Below, piece after piece: positions 36,652 to 49,115 of a DNA stretch of 64,000 nucleotides. Every line of letters begins with the position of its first letter. The stretch's first letter is position 1. Position numbers and translations under genes: made by a program. Under the pieces are notes generated by a model, which saw only the letters and a list, made by a program, of their open reading frames with translations, had not been told where the DNA came from and searched no databases. The stretch is taken from positions 34,585,019-34,649,018 of the forward strand of contig NW_027328740.1 in NCBI RefSeq assembly GCF_048564905.1. The letters are read 5' to 3'. Source of the DNA: Vicugna pacos (Eukaryota; Chordata; Mammalia; Artiodactyla; Camelidae).

Positions 36652-36663
36652 TGCGCATGCGCA
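36652..36663. promoter_or_regulatory. Palindromic NRF1-type site, copy B
   Basis: TGCGCATGCGCA, identical to 5,032-5,043 although the surrounding copies differ. About 60 bases upstream of the ATG at 36,723, a usual distance for a CpG-island promoter element. Confidence 0.6.
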
Positions 36664-36722
36664 GTTGCTGCCAGCTGGACCGCGGGTTGGAAGCTCCAGC
36701 TCCGAGCCGGGGATCGGCCCCA

Positions 36723-36799
36723 ATGGCTTCTCAGCTCTGTCGCCCTGTAGGCCTTTGGCTACTGCCTGGGGCCGGGGCCTCTGGCTGTGGAAGTGCAAG
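36723..36799 (+). other. Short upstream coding segment that could splice in frame to the TRAPPC9-like exon
   Basis: ATG at 36,723 in context CCAATGG opens a 77-base frame beginning MASQLCRPVGLWLLPG, rich in small residues, arginine-containing and without acidic residues, up to the donor GTGAGG at 36,800. The two leftover bases plus the first base of the exon at 41,500 make a Ser codon, after which Ala-Cys-Asn leads straight into the Met of the TRAPPC9-like frame. One phase in three would do this by chance. Without splicing here the frame stops at the donor itself. Copy A has AAG instead of ATG. Whether it was ever translated is unknown. Confidence 0.3.
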
Positions 36800-37802
36800 G
36801 TGAGGGGATATCGGGAAAGGGGTGAGGCGGCTGCGGGAGGGCGGTCGGCGTGTCACAGCCCCCCAGGGCGCCAGTCAGCGTGTGTTCAGCTCGATTGCTC
36901 GGGCCAGACCCCTCTGCCCGCGCCACCTGCCCCGGCGCACCGGCCACAGCTGCCCAGGGCCAGGTGTGCCCCTGCCGCCTCTTGACCCAGCCGGGCTCCC
37001 CTCAGTCCGCGGCTGGCGTCCGCTTCCCCTCTCCCGCCGGCGAGTCCTCCCCTCCCGGTCTTCCTCTCCTAGGCCGCCGACCCGTCCCCACCACTGGGCG
37101 GGCTGTGTCCCGGGCGGGCGGGGTCTGCACACCCGGACGGGGCGGGCGGCTTGGGCTGGGGCTGGGGCTGGCCTCCGAGCGGGGCTGCAGCCCGCGTCCC
37201 CCACCCCGCTCTCCCTGCCCCGCGACCCCGGGGCTGCCTTCCTCTCCCTTTCCCGATCCCTGAGGTCCAGATTAGCGGCGTGGGCGCTGCTCCCCAGGCT
37301 GAGAGCCCGCGGCTGTAACTCCCAGCTTCTCCTGGTGGAGTCGGGAAAAGGGAGCGGCAGTGCTGAGGGAGCTTCTGTCTCCTTGATCAGGATTTCTGCC
37401 CCAGGTAAGTACCTTGAACACTTTCAGGTGTTATGATGGCGGTGCTTGTTGATGTCACATGTTTTTATACTGAGAGGGATTACAGTGGTGAAAGCAGGGC
37501 TTGGTTCAGTTAAAAATGAGCTGAAGGCATGAGGCTGTCTCATCCTCCATCATTCACTCTCCCAGGGTGAAACGTGAGACCGTCGATCTTAAAAAGATAC
37601 TTATAGTCCGTAACTAGTCCAGCCCAGCTACTGTGTGTTAACAGGAACAGCACAACCTGAGGCGTTGGAGACCCAGGGACATTGCACTCCTAAAGAGCTC
37701 CTGGCAAAATCTGGTTTGTTTTGTTTTTTTTTGTTTGTTTGTTTTACTTAAATTGTGGGACAGACTAGTAGTATAGAGGGAAAAATAATTGGCAAGAAGG
37801 AT

Positions 37803-37985
37803 TTTTTCATATAACAGCTTTATTGTGATATTGTTCACACACCATGAAGTCCACCCACTTGAATGTTACAATTCAGCAGCTTTTAGCATATTCACATTTG
37901 TGCAACCATTATTATTCCAGAACGTTTTCATCACATCAGAAAGACCAGTTGAAATGCATGACCTATCCACCCCTTCCCAGTGGTG
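37803..37985 (-). mobile_element. Old L1 3'-end fragment, copy B
   Basis: Counterpart of 6,165-6,350, with TTTATTGTGATATTGTTCAC and the CATTATTATTCCAGAACG word. The shared position shows insertion before duplication. Confidence 0.7.
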
Positions 37986-38439
37986 GTTCTAAAGAAGTTT
38001 CTTGGCTGTTCCTGACCATAAATTAACTTGTTACATTCCATGAAATATCTGGGAGGAATTCTAATCAGAATTGCAATGAATCTGTCTATCAAAGCAGGAA
38101 GAATTAATGTCTTTATGGCATAAACTTCTTCTACACATGAATATATCTGGGACCCTATCTTTTCATCTGTCCAGAGCCAGGCCTATGGGAAATCCTCATT
38201 AATTCTTGGGTTTGTGAATGATGAGATTCAATACATCATTAGATGGAACTGTAGCCTTTCACTGAAGAGAAAAGTAACCTCGTAGAAGCCAAGTGATTCT
38301 CTGATGGTTAGAATGAGAGACCGCCAGTGCTGGAGTATTCGAGTGGACTTGGTGCTTGCAGAGTTCTCCACCACCTACAGCTAAGGGGATTACCGTGTTC
38401 TTTTACTTTTTTTTTTATGGCGTTGCTTTTATTTTTACT

Positions 38440-38665
38440 TATTATATAAAATTATTTTTTATTGAAGTGTTGTAAATTTACCATGTTAGCTTCAGATGTA
38501 CAGCAGAGATTCAGTTATAAGCTTATGCATATGTATATAAATGTTTTTCAGATTGTTTCTAGTACAACTCATTACAAGAAATTGAAAATAGTACCCTGTG
38601 CTATATAGTAGGTCCTTGTCATTTATTTTATATTTATTAATGTGTATCTGTTAATCCTCCCTTTC
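38440..38665 (-). mobile_element. Artiodactyl-type L1 3' end, copy B
   Basis: Counterpart of 6,815-7,035; antisense L1 tail with ATAGTAGGTCCTTGTC and GCAGAGATTCAGTTATA. Confidence 0.82.
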
Positions 38666-40369
38666 CTGCCTGCTAACAACAGTTTGCTTTCTATGTCCAT
38701 GAGTCTATTTCTAGCAGCACCGTTTTTGCTAGCAATATATGCTGGTTGGCTCTTTTCTGTTTCAGTAGTTCCATCTTATGTGTGGGCGTTTTTCTTCTGG
38801 TGGGCCTGTGTGTGGTTTGCACACGTGATAATAGAGATCTGTATTTGGGAGAACTCCAGGCCTCGTGTAGTCCCTCGTATGGAGCGCCCACTGAACTGAT
38901 GCTTGAACTTGGAAAAAAACAGTAAATGTTGGAATTTCCACTATGGTTGAGACTTCCAGGTTTCTATAACCTCTTTAGCCCACCTAAATTTTGGCTGCAC
39001 CCAATACTGGATAATTTGGTGGAACTTCATGGTATGGTGGTGTAGAGACAGGGCCTTGTATGCTTCTTCTCTTTCCTTTTTCTAACAATCATTTTCCTGG
39101 GCCTTCCAGGTACTCCCCCAGAAGGGCCCAGGGCTGGCTTGGTGCTGCACTGAGGCAATATTTGTTAATAAGTCCCTTTCCTCATCTCTTCTGAGCCTCC
39201 ATTTCCTTCTCTACACAATGAGGGCTTAGACTAGATAAGTGCTTTTCAGTTTCTTTTAAAGCCATGTTTCCTTTGAGAAACAGAAAATTCAAATCTCTCC
39301 TCCCATCACAACCCTTTAGATTTTGACACGTCCTCCAAGGAGTCACATAGCTCTTTGTGGTAAATTGATGTGATTGTGATTCCACGTGGCACAGAAAAGA
39401 CTCTTCAGAGATTTATTGCAGGGAGAGGGCAGGAAAGGGGCAGTATGTCACACTTTCTTGTGTGAGCACTGGAGCAAAGGCTTGGGTTTAAATACAGTGT
39501 CTGATGTGGCATCTCTCTAATCTTGCACAATGTGATAAACCTCTATCCCTAGTTTCTTAATGTGTCAAGTTGGGGTGGTAATGTTTTAAGGCTTTTGTGA
39601 AACATTATACACATAAGCCATTTGTGTCTCGGTAGATACAAGACCTGCTAGAGAGTCGGAATTTCTTTAAAAATACATATATATTGTCCACATCACTCTG
39701 TCTGTGTGTATTTTGAAGTTCCTGGAGTGTGAGGGTTGAGTGTAATGTCCATCGTGGGACAGGTGGCCCATGGGTCTGTGTGCCTCAGATTGCCCCCTCC
39801 TCCCCAGTCCTCTTCCTCTCAGTCCAGGATGAAGTTCCCTAGTAGATTTACACACAGGTCTTGTGGAAATGGCTTTTCATTTTATTGTTTCACCAAGGAG
39901 GGTTGCCATCATGATCTCTGTGGTCAGGTTTTGGTGACCTGAAGGCTATGCAATTGGGGATTTCTATTTTATAAAAAGAAAAAAAATTACAAATACAAAA
40001 TTAGACCTAGGTTGGTGGCAGGGGCTTTTGAAAGTGGGGACCATTAGCTTTTTTAGCTTCAGGTGCAGTGGCCTCTGGCCACGAGGACACATCCTCATGC
40101 TCTGAATTTGGAGGGACCAGTGGGTTCAGTGGGAATATTTACTGAGTGCATCTCATGGGCTGCGCATTCTCTTATTTGTACTGTGTGTTCCTTATTTCAG
40201 ATGGTGAGCTGATTTAAACTCAATAGCCTCTTTAAAATAATAGACTTTTTATTTTTAGATGTAATGTAGATTCCCATGTAGTTGTAAGAGATAATATGGA
40301 GAGGGCCTATGGACTCTTTGCCCAATTTTCTTTAATAGTTCCATCTTGCAAAGTTGGGGTACTATTCAT

Positions 40370-40545
40370 TCGTGACTCACTAACCCTTTTAGGTTTGTGT
40401 TATTGCCCTCATTTCTATTTATGAATAAACTGGTGTTGAGAGAAGCACACAGGTCTGCCCAGGTCACCCACGTGGTTAGTGAAGATTTGGGTGGAACGTG
40501 GGCATGGCATTTCCAAGCAGTACCATTATGATGGTCTGTGGCAGG
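40370..40545. mobile_element. MIR-type fragment
   Basis: TTATTGCCCTCATTTCTATTT, GAATAAACTGGTGTTGAGAG and CCCAGGTCACCCACGTGG appear in MIR order. An L2-like tail motif (ATTCATTCATTCAACAAACA) follows at about 40,570. Confidence 0.55.
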
Positions 40546-40865
40546 GAGCAGCATTCACTTTGCTTGTTTATTCATTCATTCAACAAACATTTATTGAATA
40601 AACTCTGTGGGTCAGATGCTTTCATAGGGTTATCTGATTCTTCAGCAGTATGGAGAATCAGGTAATGTTTTCTTTTTCTTTTTTTTTTTTAATATGAGAA
40701 AAATATCTCTGAGAGGTTATAATCTCCCCAAAGGAAAAATAGCTCATAAATGAGGGATAGTACATTTATACAGTTCCTTCTTCTTATGCAAATGGTACCC
40801 TAGGCATTTTACATTTGCAAACTTCCATAATCCAGATATATTCTTGTAAGGCAAGTAGTTTTTTT

Positions 40866-41072
40866 TTTAATTGAAGTATAGTCAAGTTTACAATGTTGTG
40901 TCTATTGCAAGGTGGTTTTTTTTTGAATTTTGAATGGAGAAAATATTTTTTGAGGGGGTTAATTAAGTTTATTTATTTGTTTCATTTTTCTAAAATGAGG
41001 TACTGAGGATTGAGCCTAGGTCCTTGAACATGCTAAGCACGTGCTCTACCACTGAACTGTACCCTCCTCCCC
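40866..41072 (-). mobile_element. L1 tail scrap followed by a camelid SINE (antisense)
   Basis: 40,866-40,925 is a scrap of L1 tail (TTGAAGTATAGTCAAGTTTA). From about 40,962 to 41,072 is the reverse complement of the camelid SINE: poly-T/TTTATTTG end, TACTGAGGATTGAGCCTAGG (B box side), ATGCTAAGCACGTGCTCTA, and a closing CCTCCTCCCC. Confidence 0.85.
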
Positions 41073-41499
41073 AAAGCAAGTTTTCTTACCCATTATTCTG
41101 CACCTTAGGAGTTCAAATAAATTGGCGTTGAAATCCAGATATTTTGATCCTACTATGGTTCTTTGCATTATATCCTGCTGAGGGGTGGGGAAGCAGTTCC
41201 TTTATTCATTCATTTATTCAGCAGTTTTGAGCACCGACTTTGCATCAGGGCCTGCCTAGGTGCTTGGAAACAGAAAACAAGAAATGATCCTTTTCTGCAG
41301 GGGATGGAAGCCTAGACCAAAAGCTGGGTAATGTGATCTGAGCTTCAGTAGCCATGTGCAGACGCTGAGGACAAACTTATCCCCGATTTGCTTGGACTTC
41401 CCTTGCCTTCTGGCTGGTGCACACCAGGTCGCCGCATCCCAGTGAGGCCCGCAGCCCACAGCACAGTATGTACATCGATTTACCCTCCCTTCTCGGCAG

Positions 41500-42069
41500 C
41501 GCCTGCAACATGAACGCCCCTGACTACTTGCAGTGCGCTGAGGACCACCAGACTCTCCCGATTGTGGTCCAACCCGTGGGGATCATCTTAGAGAATTTCT
41601 TTTGCATCTATAATGGAATCTCCTTGGTGAGCCAGATCAGACCGTGCGGCTCCCAGTGGGCACTCTGTATCTACTATAGGTATCTCTATGCGCCCGAGAA
41701 TGGATGGAGTGACTTCCAGACCCACCGCAATGTCATGGGCCTTGTCACCATTACTGACTGCCTCTTGGCCAAGACCTTCTAGAAGCTCCACGCACAGAGG
41801 AGCTGTATGGCACCACGCTCTACGACTCTCAGCTCTTTGTCTTTGTGCTGTATGGGGAGGTGGCCGAGCAGCCGCACACCGACGTGGCCTTCAATCTACG
41901 AGGACTGCAGGGTGGTGGAGAAGAGGATCGACGACTTCACTGAGTCACTCTTCATCTTGCCCAAGTCCAAGTGGCTGGATGGGGACCCCGAAAATTCTGG
42001 GGAGAAGACCCCCCTCCTCTACATCCTATTTGAGAAGGAGGACTTCGTGGGACTGGACACAGACAGCAG
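41500..42069 (+). pseudogene. TRAPPC9 (pseudogene): TRAPPC9-like unprocessed pseudogene, first coding exon
   Basis: TRAPPC9 (NIBP) is a large subunit of the TRAPP II vesicle-tethering complex. After the acceptor TTCTCGGCAG (ends 41,499) comes ATG at 41,510 and a frame reading [33 protein letters not shown], closely matching the start of TRAPPC9. Later parts match in other frames: [27 protein letters not shown]. Lesions: an in-frame TAG at about 41,780 where TRAPPC9 has Glu in TFEK; a one-base loss soon after (near 41,797); and a loss of about five bases near 41,895 (in TRAPPC9's ...AFYPNYEDC) that shifts frame again; a few codons are also missing before TF. The exon ends at CAG/GCAAGT, a GC in place of the GT donor. 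Splice-site context and a further exon downstream show a DNA-level duplicate rather than a retrocopy. It cannot encode a full protein. Confidence 0.92.
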
Positions 42070-42307
42070 GCAAGTCAACCTGAAGGCCGGGCCACCCTGG
42101 CTGTATGACAGATTGCTTCCCTACATCCAGAATGGGATCATCAAGGAGGAGGGCTTTCTTGTAGCCAAGGCGGGAAGGAGGTGTAGCCCGCCGGTTTTCA
42201 GACGTTTAAAACTAAATCCGCCTTTGTTTCAGAGAGATCCTTTTAGGGTTAGTGTGGACACTTACTCCCCTCTTTCAGCCAGGACACTTGGGGGGACCCC
42301 TGGAGTT

Positions 42308-42614
42308 GCTGTCCAATAGAGTAGCCACAGCTACTGTTGTTAGTAGTGCTGGGGAGGAGGCCGGTCTGAGCTGAGATGTGCTGTAGGTCAAATGCACATC
42401 AGACGCTGAAACTTGTCTAGTAAAAAGAATATAAACTATCTTGTTACTTTCTATATTGATTACACGTCAAAATGATAGTATTTTACATACAGTAGAATAA
42501 GTAAGGTCTGTTCTTAAAATCAGTTACTTGGTTTTTTTTTTTGTTGTTACATTTTAAACGTGGCAACTGAGAAACATTATTTACATGACTCTCATTTCAT
42601 TCCTGTTGGACAGC
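42308..42614. mobile_element. Non-autonomous DNA transposon with short inverted ends
   Basis: GCTGTCCAATAG at the left end and its near reverse complement (CTGTTGGACAGC) at the right enclose about 300 bases with words such as GAAACTTGTCTAGTA and TATTTTACATACAGTAGAA. This matches my memory of a common mammalian element whose ends read CTGTCCAATA/TATTGGACAG. Family name uncertain. It lies in the pseudogene intron. Confidence 0.5.
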
Positions 42615-45600
42615 CTGTCCTGGGACAGTTTCATCCCTTTGCTTATAAATGAGACTCTGAATCCCGAGACGCAGAACGAGGTGCTGGTTGAGCTCAGGGT
42701 GGAGCCGATGTCTCCTGCCTCCCAGGCCCAGCACCAGCACGGCTCAGGCCCTCTCCCCTGCCTGACAGCCACCATGCCAAGTTAGGGCATCAGAAACACT
42801 GCCAGGGGCTTCCGAATTAGCTCCTTACGCAGGGAAAGGCATGTCACGGTGTATGGGACACAGCAGGGAAAAATTCGTCCTCACTTTGTCCCTGTGATTA
42901 GGTCAAAGACCCCACTCTGCCTTGGAAGTGCAGATGATCTCTTCTGGGCTGCCTAACCCCTCACCCTCTACTATGTTTCCCTGTGTATCTTTCAAGCTGT
43001 CCCTCGGGCAGAAGAGGGTGAGACGTCTTTGCCGAGAGGTGGTCCCCCTTTACTGGGGAGAGTGAGGTGAGCTGTGTCCCCCCGGCCTACGGCCTCGGGC
43101 CTTGAGTCTGGAGAGCGCTCATGGCGGTCCCACAGGTGACGGTCGGAGGACATGGCACGTGCTGGCGGGCCCGCTGTGCAGGAGGGGCTCTGTGATTCTC
43201 TGTGATTCTAAGGTCAGATTCTACTTTCTTGTTGTTGGTAAGATGGAGGAGAAGATGCCAGAGAATTGATAAAAAGAAAATCCACACCAGTCCTGTGAAT
43301 GACAGACACAGGGGATCCGTGTCCCACCTGCGTGTGGTGCCTGGCAGGCTCTGGAATAATTTTCACTTCCTCCCCGGACATTCCTCTATGGCTTAAGGAA
43401 GGGGAGAGGCATGTCGTGGCCATGATCTGTACTTGTCCTCACAGGGCCCTGTGATCTACATGCCCACTCTACACTTCTGCTCCTTGGAGATGAGGTGTCA
43501 GGTTTAGGAAACTGGGCACTGCTGAGGGCATAGCTGCCAGAACCGTGCTACACCAAGGCTGGCTCCGTTCACCTCACCTGTCACCTCCTGTTGAGTCCTA
43601 AGGCGTCATTCAAGGTAGGTGCATCGGTGCAATGAAAGCAGGGACCTCCTTCACCCCCTGGACAGACTGGTGGGTGATCAGTGGAAGCCTGGAGCCCTGC
43701 CCCAGCCCCACGCCAGTGCCTCCTATTTTGTCATAGGAGGCACTGGTGACATTTTTGCTCAGCAACTGCTTGGCTCTGATTCTGCAGAGCCAACAGAGAA
43801 TGCCAGCTTGTTTTTGCCTTTTGAAGTCTGCCCTTGGGATTTGGCGGAGTAGCTGGATGTGTGCTTAGCCCATAGTGGTTGACACTGTCACCATTGTTTA
43901 CCCAGAACCTCGTGTACCAGGCATGGCTGCCGGCATCAAAATACAGCAGCGCATTAAACCTCCCTCCTGGTGGGTCTGTCTGTTCTGGTACCATAAGGGC
44001 TCAGCCAGCATCTGAACGTCAGTGAGATAACGTGGCCAATGAGATCGGGTCAAGCACGTTCTCCGCCAGTGACTTTTACTCCATTGTTGCTTTTACTATT
44101 ACACAGTCATTAATTTTTTAAACAATGCTTTGGTTCAGGAGCAGAACCTAATTCTCCCCTGTTCCTCTTGGTGGGAGTGAGTAAAGTTGTCCAGCTTGAA
44201 ATGCGACCACATTTTGTAGCTCAAAAGCTGTCTACACGCATCTAGGTGAAGTTTTGGTTTGGGGCGCTGACCACGTTGGGGTCCCCCGGCAGCATCGCTC
44301 CCCTCAGGCCCCTGCCTTCCCTGGATCAGGAGGTGAGGGTGGGTCTCACCGTCCCTGCGTCCCTGTCCTCATCACACTGATGTAATTTCTTGTAAATGCT
44401 GTCAAAGTCATTTTTGTTCTCGTGTGTTTCTAATTTTGGCTGTTCCTCTATTCCTTTTTCTATTTTCCTTTTTCCCTTATACCACCCCGTGAGCATGTTG
44501 TTGGGTCTGAAAATGTGGGCTGTGCACACCCTGCATTGGAATAGCCAGATCGCCCTCTGTGCCGTCTCCATCGCTATAAAAAGCAAAAACTTAACAGTTG
44601 CCATGATTCGTATATTATCCTAGTCATCTTATTTTCTACTTTTTTGGAATTTTTGCTATGTTAGCACATCACCCACTGGAGTTTGATATATGTTAAAGTC
44701 CTTGCTTTGAGGAACCTGTTAGTTCGTCCTTATATTTGGTAACAAATGCTCTCTTACTAATTTTGTTTATTTGTTTTGAAGAAGTGAGATGCGAATTGAT
44801 TTAGGCGGCTGCTGAGGGATTTTTTTCATGGAGTATTTAAACTTGGAAAGTCAAATTCTGCAGCACCTTGCTTGATTCTGGCTTTTACACAAACGTGCTC
44901 GGCACGAGGTTCCTGGCTGTCGCTGTGTGACGTGCGTGACGGCGCTTCCTGGCCGGCGGTCACTGGTGAGGAAGTGGCCGGCTCGGGGGTGAGCAGCTGC
45001 AGGGGACGCTGTTGGAGGAAGCAGTCACCGGTTTTTTGTTTTTTGGTTTTTTTTTTGCATTCACCTTCCCAGTGCCATTTACTTTACTTTGCATTCATAG
45101 AGGGGCAGGAGCGGGCCTAAAACCATGCCACTCTTTTGTTCCCTTTATGAGGCTGGTTTTTCTAAGTATCAGGAAAACATTGCCTTGTCCTAAGTAACTG
45201 GTTCACTTGGATCTGGTGGACACAGGGACCGCTAAAGGGGACCGTAGCTTCCTCTCTGCTTCAGCCAGTGGGCATTCAGAGCCAGGTCTGTGGTTTGCCT
45301 CAGCAGCCGTGCAGGCCTCCCTGCACCGGCCTTTACTTTTACCCCTTTTTGGCAGTAAATAGCTGACTCTGTGTCTGTTGCAGCTGATGTCCACCACTGA
45401 CGGCCGTGTGGTTATTTTGCGGTAGTGAGTCTCCAACACCCCTGTCAGCCGTGAAGGGACCTTGCATTCTCACCCCGACCCTGGTTCATCTCACCCAGGG
45501 AAAGGGCTTGGCCACCACCGTCATGCTGGACATGAGGCCTTGTTTCTCCTTTCATGCTCTGGTCCAAATGTGGACACTTCATCCTTCACTGACTTGGTCT

Positions 45601-48600
45601 CGCTTGAGACAGTCCAGACTTTCTGAAAGAGTCCATCACATTCTGGGGGGGAACAGAACAGAAGTAAGAGTCGCAAGTAGGAGTCTAGGCTGTCTGGGTT
45701 GGCAAATGCAGGCTGGGATCTGTGATGGCCGGTCTGTGCCCTGGAAACTGGCCTTTCCCGTGGCTCCCGAGAGAAAAGGGGTCGGAGCGAGAACAGACTT
45801 GCCTGGGTTCCTACCATCCTCATCTGCTCACTGACAGGAGTGTCAGCTAACTAGGAGCTCCCCCAGACCTCGGGCCCTTCAAACCTCAGATCACGGGAGA
45901 TCCTTGAGTCCTTTTTCTGGTCCTTCTTTGTGAGAATCCAGTGCCTTCTGAGGTGACTGGCAGCAGGAGATGCCTCCCCCTCCAGGGAACTCCCTTCGGA
46001 GGACTGTGACACAGTGCACCTTGCTGTGAGCTTGTGGGTTTCCATCGTGCTCCCTGCAGAACCAGACTTGAGACTGGCTTAGCGACAGAAATAACAAGAC
46101 TGATTCCAGGGCAGGGCCAGGTGGAGGGAACAGTGGAAATTGAATGTGACCTCAAACACCTAGGTGGGTGCTGGGGCTGTTACTAAAATGGGGAGCCTGG
46201 GAGGTACCTGCCAGGAATCGAAGTCTAGAGTAAATGGTGGACATAAGGCCTTTTTTTTTGACATATGGCATTTTTAAGATGCCATTTGTCATCCAAGTTA
46301 GGACTTCCAAGAGGCACTCGTGTCTATGAGCCTGGGGCTCAGGTGAAGGAGCTGGACTAGAGATACACATTGGGATTCGTCATTCTTAGCTGGTGTTCAC
46401 AGCCGTGCAAGTGGATCAGCTCATCTCAAGAGGTGCAGACTGTGTCTGAGGGGGGGCTGGCCTGTGTCTGGTTTGGAGGAAAGCCCGGACCATGCAGCTT
46501 TGGTGTGTCAGTCAGCGGCGTTTGTGATTTTCAGAGCAATGGCATTTATCCTTAAGGTTCTGGGGGGTGGGCAGGCCCACCCAGGAAGAAATCTGAAGAG
46601 AGGGTTTTGGCCACGTGTGCGCGTCTTGGGACGATCCAGAGGCTGCAGGGTCCAGAAGGGGAAACTCCTCAGAAGCTGGAGTCGGAGTGGGGAGTTGGGA
46701 GAATGTAGTCACACTCTCCTGTGATGAAGGGAGGGAGGCCTAGGGAGTCCGCACCCTAGCGGACTCTCTTTCCCACGAACAAAAGGCAATCAGACAGAAG
46801 ATTTGAGGTAAGAAGGGATGGGCGTTGGGAGAGGAGCCAACCTGGAGAACGGTGGTTGAACAATTCTTGAATAGTCTCCCTGAAACATAGAGTTAAAAAA
46901 ACCCAGACTCTTAAGAATATTGATAGTGACTGGGGAGGAGGCAGTTGTTTTTCTGACCTCCTAAGGGTAAGGTATGTATCCGGGGATATACAGAAGAATC
47001 GGGCAGTCTGTTCCTGGGGCTTCACCCTTACCAGGGGGAACAGTGCAAGTTTAAAGGGGGAGAAGGGCAGCGGAGGGAAACTAGCCAGGCCCCGTGTCAC
47101 GTACCAGTCGGCCGCCCTACTTGCGTGTTGCATTCACATCCATGCCTCCCAAGTGGGCGGTGGCAGCCCCGTTTTGAAGATTGGGAAGCCTCCTCAGAGG
47201 TTTAAGGAATTGGTTCATTTAGCAGCTAGTAAATGCTGTAGCAGGATTCCAGCAGGGCCTTGTCAGACTTCAAGGGCATGTTCTCTCTACTAATTCCGGT
47301 TGTACCTGAAATGGTGAAGTGAGTCAGTTTCGGAGCCTTTCAGAGAAAGTACGCTTTAAGTGCCTCAGGACTGTTGCACAAAGCTCTTGTTCTTTCATGG
47401 TTCAGAACCACCGCAGTGCTTTTTGCCCCACAGATGTAAGGTCTTACTCCTTTGACGATGGCGTGGTTGTAAATGACATACAGGTGCAAAACCACACTTA
47501 GCAGCTTCTGAAGGGAAACTCTCCTGTTCTCCCTTGATCGGCTTTCTTCCACGGGATGTAACTGTGCTGCAGCTAAGGCCTGAGCTTTCCGTATGGAGTG
47601 AGGGTTTGATATCCAAATTTAGCATAAAACAGTCAGATGGAGAAAATCGAAGATGACAATATATTTTGGGGTTTCATTAGACAAGACATACTATCTGTTA
47701 ATGGCTCATAAAGCTAATGAGATTGAGTACAGAACATTTCATTTCTTACTTTCTACTGAGAGCTGTCTTCCAACATAAGGTTCTCTGCTTTGGAACTTCA
47801 GCTCAGCCACTAGGGCGCCTGTCATTGTGTTGGTGTGATTGCATTTACACAGTGCATGTAATCTGGGCTTCCTTAGCCCCAAACACTCCAGTGCAGAATC
47901 ATAGGCTGTAGCCATCACTTAGTTATACAAATACTTCTAAAACTATATGATACCAAAAAAAATAAATAAATAAAAATAAAGAGAGAGAGGGAGATTGCCT
48001 TTATCAAAGTTCCTTTGGATTTTAACTGCAAAGTGTTGTTGAGCAGCTCTGGTTTCCTTTGGATATGAATATATACATTTCTTTGCATGTAACTTGGATT
48101 TCAGGCTTGAACACCAAGCTCTTGTTTTCCATGAGCCACAAAAATCATAGCCAAATGACACACGTATGAAACAGTTTATTCTTTTTATCTGAGACAGAAT
48201 CCTTGAATTTGGGACTTGAGCTGCGACTTTCCTGTTTGCTCTTCCCACCCCTCTTGTCACCTCACTCCTTTTTCCCACGTGGCCTCCAAGAGGTCATGGT
48301 CTCATAGGAGCAGGTGGACAAATACCAGTTGGTCGCCAAGCAGTGTTGCTGTAGATGGAGCCAGCCAAGAGCTAAAGGACATCATCAGGGAGGACTTCCT
48401 GGAAGAAATTGGCTCTACATTCAGTTCTGAGGACAGAGTAAGAGTCAGCCAGGGGAAGGAATCAAGAGGGTGACTCAGGTGGCAGGAGCAGCCTGGGTAG
48501 AGGCCTGGAGGCTTGTGGGGTGAGGACTCGGGGAGACTGCCCTGTGTGGTCCAGGGTGGTGGGTGAACCTGCTTTGAAGGACACTGGAGAGGGCCTAGGG

Positions 48601-49115
48601 GTGGAGGGCTTTGGAGGAGCTTGGTTTTTACTAGAACTGACACAGAAGAGGCAGTGAAGGGTGTCAGCAGGAAGTGACCCTTAGGAGAGCAGCTCTGCCT
48701 GTCCTTTTGAGTCCCACCCCTTCATTCTTTTATTCACAACACACGCAATTCTGAGTGTCTAGGGGAGACGGGGTGGACCTACAGTAGTAAGCAAAATGTA
48801 CTTGCTTCTTGAGAGCTTAGCAGTGTCAGAAGTTGACTTAGATTAAAATGTTTTATTAACACAGCAGGGCACCTAATCCAAAGTGCGGAGGTTGGAGGGA
48901 AGGAAGACTTCCTTGACAAACAGTTAAAATGAGCCTGGAGGCTAGTGGGAAGTAGCAGCAGGTCACGGGGCCCCTGAGGTCACTGGGGACCTGGTACTGA
49001 GGTGAGGATGGACAAGCAGGGTCGGGGGTGGGGCTAGAACTCTACCAGGGAGCCTCTGATGGGTTTGAAGTGGGGGAGATGTAATCAAATTTGTGCTTTG
49101 GGAAGGCTGCCTTGG

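Larger units (their letters stand above)
36640..37404 (+). promoter_or_regulatory. CpG island and candidate first exon, copy B; possible 5' end of the TRAPPC9-like pseudogene
   Basis: CpG-rich, with the NRF1-type palindrome at the start and a consensus donor CCAG/GTAAGTA at the end (intron from 37,405). Alternative donor: CAAG/GTGAGG at 36,800. About 4.1 kb downstream on the same strand is the acceptor of the first TRAPPC9-like coding exon (41,500), an ordinary exon 1 to exon 2 distance. If the long form is used, the exon is untranslated, because the upstream frame stops at once after the internal donor. Assignment to TRAPPC9 rests on position, strand and splice signals only; I cannot recall the first-exon sequence of that gene well enough to compare. 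Confidence 0.5.
34788..39917 (+). repeat. Segmental duplication, copy B (about 5.1 kb)
   Basis: Direct counterpart of 2,669-8,258. It lacks the solo LTR of copy A and has the empty target site, and it has no expanded triplet repeat. It keeps an ATG and internal splice donor that copy A has lost. Downstream it runs on into the sequence leading to TRAPPC9-like exons, whereas copy A runs into an unrelated CpG island. Copy B is therefore the fuller of the two, and may represent the arrangement closer to the source. Confidence 0.93.

Noticed and set aside
42070-42180. Continuation of the TRAPPC9-like frame past 42,069 ([17 protein letters not shown])
   Set aside because: It has no counterpart in TRAPPC9 and begins right at the GC donor; it is best read as intron sequence that happens to be open.
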